DNA of 61,978 nt from CAYRVF01 sp964427535. Lineage in GTDB: Bacteria; Chloroflexota; Ktedonobacteria; Ktedonobacterales; JADMIN01. The notes beneath the pieces were generated by a model that saw nothing but the letters and a program-made list of their open reading frames with translations, was not told where the DNA came from and searched no databases. Made by a program: the position numbers and the translations under genes. Within the stretch, counting starts at the first letter, position 1. Each line of letters opens with the position of its first letter. The stretch spans positions 1 through 61,978 of the forward strand of contig CAYRVF010000010.1 of assembly GCA_964427535.1 (NCBI GenBank). Reading direction: 5' to 3'. Below, one piece after another: positions 59,083-61,978 of this stretch.

Positions 59083-61809
59083 TTACTCGTAGCGCAGCAC
59101 GTCGAGCGGACGTACACGCGTCGCGCGCCATGCGACGCCCGCCGCGACCAACATGCACGCCAGTACCGTCGCCAGGACGATCTCCAGCACCGTCAGCGGA
59201 GAGACGCCGAACGACTGCTGGAAGACCGTCGAGCCAAGCACCGGCAGCAGAGCCGTGACGAGCAGCATCGCCAGCGCGCCGCCGATGACGCCGACGACGC
59301 CGTTCTCCAGCAGCACCTCGCCAAGCACCGTTCCGCTGGTGTAGCCAACGGACTTGAGGATGCCCAGCTCGCGCCGCCGTTCGAGCATCGCCAGCGCCAC
59401 CGCGTTCGCGATGATGATGATGCTGGCGAGCAGTGCTAGCGAGGCGATGGTCACGAGCAGCGTGATGACGTTGTTCATGATGGCGGTGATCTGGGCCAGA
59501 ATCGCCGTCAGGCTGAACGTCTGCACGGACGGCAGCGACCCCTGAATCTGCGCCAGCGTTGTATCCGCCGTGTTGGGGTCCAGGTAGGCGAAATAGGCGT
59601 ACTGCGGACTACCGCCTGCAAGCGTGCTGGCGACGCTGGTATCGGCCTGAATCGGCTCGAACTCCAGGCTAGAGGAGTAGAAGCCGACAACAGTGACCGT
59701 CTCGGTCGTCGTGCCGGTGGGCGAGCCGATGGTCACGGTATCACCAAGTTTGAAGTTCGTCGGCGCTTCAGATGCTCGCTCCGGCAGGAGCACGTTGCGC
59801 GTCCCGGCGTCGCGCGCGGTCAGGTTGCGTCCCGTCCGGGCGTCATGCGCGCCGCGCACGAGCTTGAACGACTGTGAGTTGGGTGTGCTCCCCGCCGCGA
59901 GGTCGTAGCCTTGCACGCCGTCAATCGAGTTGGTATACTCGCCAGGCTGATAGCGCTGCGTCGCCGCCCCCGCACGCACGATCTGGGCGAGCGGCGTGCC
60001 GTTGAGCGCGACCGGAGCGTCGCGGCTGATGGTGTTGACGACCTCGTTGCGCACATGCGGCGTGGCGTCGAGCCTGCGCTGCACGGCGGCGCGGTCGGCA
60101 GGACCGGCGAGGATCGCGACGTTGACCTGCTGGCCGCTGAAGGTGCGCGTGAAGTAGCTCTCGATGTTCTGGCCGAGCGCGAGCACCAGCCCGATGGCGA
60201 AGACGCCGACCGTCAGCGCCACCAGCGTTGCGACCGTCCGTGCCTTCTGGCGTCCGAGGTTGCGCAGGGCAAGCTTGACGTTCGCCTTCGCGGTGCGCGG
60301 CAGCAGCACCATCACGATTGGGAGAACCGCGAGCGCCAGCAGAACGATGCCGAAACCGGGCAGTATGCTCGCCAGCCCAATCCCCGCCAGCAACGTGGCA
60401 CCGACGATCAACAGGTACTCCAGCCGGAACGACTCCAGCACCGGCAGATGGCTGATCGCGAGTAGCAAGACGCTGAACACCAGCCCGAGCAGCCCCAGCA
60501 AGATGCCCGCGCCGCCGACCGCGCCAAGCGCGACGATGCCGTTGCGGAGAATAATCAGCGCCAGCCCAAAGAAGAGTACGGCGAGCAGCGCGAGTAATCC
60601 CGCCGAGACCACCCTGCTGGTGAGTCGCACGCCTTCGGGTGTCTCGCGCAGCACTGCCTGCGGGCGTACCTGACTGGCGCGCACGATCGGCAGCAGCCCG
60701 AAGATGAGCGCGGTGGCGAGGCCGACGACCACACCGGAGCCCACGGTCAAGGGGTCAACGGACGCCGCGAGCGTCGTCTGGAAGGTGCTCTCCATCAAGC
60801 CCTTGACCAGGAAACTCGCCCCAACGCCCGCTGCCGCGCCGAGCACGCCCCCGGCGAGACCGATCAGTCCAGCCTCCAGACCGAACAGGGCGTAGAGGTC
60901 CGTGCGCCGGTAACCAGCGGTCTTGAGCATGGCGATCTCGGTCTGTCGGCGACGCAGACCCACCTGCATCGTGTTCATGATGCCCACGCCGCCGATCAGC
61001 AGCGCCAGCAGCGCGACAATCTGCAGGAAGTAGCGGGTGATATCCACTTCCTGCTGCACACTGGCGTGCAGCTCTTTCGTCGTCTGCGTGGACGCCAGCG
61101 GCAAGTCTTTGTGCAGTTGCTGCTCGACACTCGCCGCGTGCGCGTCCGTGTGCCCGGGCACGTCGGCGTAGACGACGGTGTACCCGAGCGGCTGGTCGTT
61201 CGCGCTTGGCAGCGTGGCATAGGCGTCGCGCGCCATCAGCAGCATCGAGCCGTCAAAGAATCCGGTGCTCTGGATGATACCGCCGACCACGACCCTACCC
61301 GACCGGCCATCGCGCGCCGCGAAGTGCAGCGTGTCCCCCACGTGCAGGCCGAAGACCTGGGCCAGGCGCGTCGTGAGCACAACCGATGTGCCAGAGATCT
61401 GTGTCGCGAGCTGCCCACCGCTCGGCGTCTGGAACTGCACGCCGCCGGGAAGCGGGAACGTCGTGGGGTCCACCGCCAGCAGCCTGTAGCTCAACGTCTT
61501 CCCGCCCTGGCTCGTCTGGGCGTTGACGCTATCCACGGCCGTGTAGCTGGTAATCGCACCTGAGGACTGCAGCCGCTGGAACGGCGCAAGCTGCTGGGAC
61601 GTGAATGGCGTGTTGGTGGAGACGGCCACGTCTCCCCCATTCGACTGCTGCAGGTTGCTCTGGAACGCGGCGGCGACGTCGTTGCTGACGAGTTGCAGCG
61701 CGACGATGGCGAGCACGCCGACTGTCACGCAGAAAACCGCCAGCAGGCTGCGCTGTCCGCCCCGGACGAGCGAGCGCGTCGCGTAGGACCAGTACATGCG
61801 CGCCTTCAT
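59083..61809 (-). CDS. ABC transporter permease, MacB/FtsX (LolC-like) superfamily, double-core
   Basis: 908 residues with two FtsX cores. The first membrane helix (about 20-42) precedes a MacB-like outer domain (45-260), then three helices with GGVGIMNTMQVGLRRRQTEIAMLKTAGY (an FtsX signature in two short blocks); the same layout repeats in the second half, ending in RRELGILKSVGYT. In between lie several extra helices (about 400-500). Such permeases work with a MacB/LolD-type ATPase in lipoprotein or peptide export or in mechanotransmission, not classical transport. GGAGGAGG precedes the ATG, which overlaps the ATPase stop by 4 nt. Confidence 0.9.
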   Translation of the reverse strand: MKARMYWSYATRSLVRGGQRSLLAVFCVTVGVLAIVALQLVSNDVAAAFQSNLQQSNGGDVAVSTNTPFTSQQLAPFQRLQSSGAITSYTAVDSVNAQTSQGGKTLSYRLLAVDPTTFPLPGGVQFQTPSGGQLATQISGTSVVLTTRLAQVFGLHVGDTLHFAARDGRSGRVVVGGIIQSTGFFDGSMLLMARDAYATLPSANDQPLGYTVVYADVPGHTDAHAASVEQQLHKDLPLASTQTTKELHASVQQEVDITRYFLQIVALLALLIGGVGIMNTMQVGLRRRQTEIAMLKTAGYRRTDLYALFGLEAGLIGLAGGVLGAAAGVGASFLVKGLMESTFQTTLAASVDPLTVGSGVVVGLATALIFGLLPIVRASQVRPQAVLRETPEGVRLTSRVVSAGLLALLAVLFFGLALIILRNGIVALGAVGGAGILLGLLGLVFSVLLLAISHLPVLESFRLEYLLIVGATLLAGIGLASILPGFGIVLLALAVLPIVMVLLPRTAKANVKLALRNLGRQKARTVATLVALTVGVFAIGLVLALGQNIESYFTRTFSGQQVNVAILAGPADRAAVQRRLDATPHVRNEVVNTISRDAPVALNGTPLAQIVRAGAATQRYQPGEYTNSIDGVQGYDLAAGSTPNSQSFKLVRGAHDARTGRNLTARDAGTRNVLLPERASEAPTNFKLGDTVTIGSPTGTTTETVTVVGFYSSSLEFEPIQADTSVASTLAGGSPQYAYFAYLDPNTADTTLAQIQGSLPSVQTFSLTAILAQITAIMNNVITLLVTIASLALLASIIIIANAVALAMLERRRELGILKSVGYTSGTVLGEVLLENGVVGVIGGALAMLLVTALLPVLGSTVFQQSFGVSPLTVLEIVLATVLACMLVAAGVAWRATRVRPLDVLRYE

Positions 61810-61978
61810 CGTGACGCCTCCTCCCGGTCCGTGTGTCGCGCCTGGTCGGACGGAATGCCGTCAGCCGCGAGAGCGCCATCGACGATGCGCAGCGACCGGT
61901 TCGCCGCGCTCGCGACACGCGGGTCATGGGTGGCGATGATGAAGGTGGTGCCGGTGGAGGTGCGCAGGTCGCGGATCA
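61806..61978 (-). CDS. ABC transporter ATP-binding protein, LolD/MacB type (partial, C-terminal end)
   Basis: The last 57 codons of an ATPase continue beyond the right edge of the window. Visible: TTFIIATHDPRVASAA, the H-loop histidine with the switch region typical of LolD/MacB ATPases, then LRIVDGALAADG. The stop TGA (61806-61808) overlaps the permease ATG (ATGA), so they form one transporter. The Walker motifs are outside the window. Confidence 0.85.
   Translation of the reverse strand, partial: IRDLRTSTGTTFIIATHDPRVASAANRSLRIVDGALAADGIPSDQARHTDREEASR

Overview
The window is a GC-rich (by eye about two thirds G+C) stretch of bacterial chromosome, almost certainly from a metagenome-assembled or draft genome, because it contains a 10-N scaffold gap (15119-15128) flanked by two diverged copies of the same promoter and start region. 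The gene families point to a Gram-positive-type or monoderm lineage near Chloroflexota (Ktedonobacteria or Thermomicrobia-like) or Actinobacteriota: XPB/Ssl2-like helicase-associated proteins, an SCO6745-family protein, a membrane Ser/Thr kinase with an RskA-like outer domain, an FHA-ABC exporter, LutABC and GTG/TTG starts. Chloroflexota is my preferred reading, but this is inference from family content only.

Layout. 1-6 kb: end of an acyl-CoA synthetase, a CatE-like VOC dioxygenase divergent from a small ABM monooxygenase, a methyltransferase, ClpP, and citrate synthase followed by a clear intrinsic terminator and a His/Gly-rich membrane protein. 6.5-13 kb: an orphan gene of lower GC, two overlapping paralogous helicase-associated proteins (one with a SWIM-like finger), and a multi-pass glycosyltransferase-like protein. 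13-18.4 kb: an unknown acidic protein, a dienelactone hydrolase, a nucleotidyltransferase split from a duplicated start by the N gap, and the lutABC lactate-oxidation operon. 18.6-24.8 kb: a secreted amidase-like protein, a Ni/Co transporter, a cytochrome P450 and an MFS exporter.

24.8-32.4 kb is an eight-gene minus-strand run whose core (class I methyltransferase, FAD reductase/hydroxylase, type III polyketide synthase, O-methyltransferase, UbiA prenyltransferase) has the logic of a prenylated, O-methylated polyketide or quinone pathway; an SCO6745-family protein, a nitronate monooxygenase and a small TfoX-like protein follow. 32.6-38.6 kb holds a Ser/Thr kinase with an extracytoplasmic domain next to an ABCG-type exporter carrying three FHA domains, a likely phosphorylation-controlled transport pair.

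39-50.9 kb is metabolic and regulatory: methylglyoxal synthase with a structured leader and an internal terminator, a FrnE-type DsbA protein, an SDR plus the stub of a deleted alcohol dehydrogenase, a degenerate Nudix-like protein, an AI-2E-family permease, a NarL-type two-component pair, an acyltransferase, a haloacid dehalogenase, an HExxH protein, and a DEAD-box helicase that also has a terminator in its leader. 50.9-62 kb: ADP-ribosylglycohydrolase, ROK sugar kinase, polyphosphate kinase, LOG-family protein, TSUP permease, a phosphoesterase that seems to have lost an active-site segment, and a MacB/FtsX-type permease overlapping the end of its ATPase. Two families of short palindromic repeats are scattered between genes. 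I saw no tRNA, rRNA, CRISPR array, transposase or prophage.
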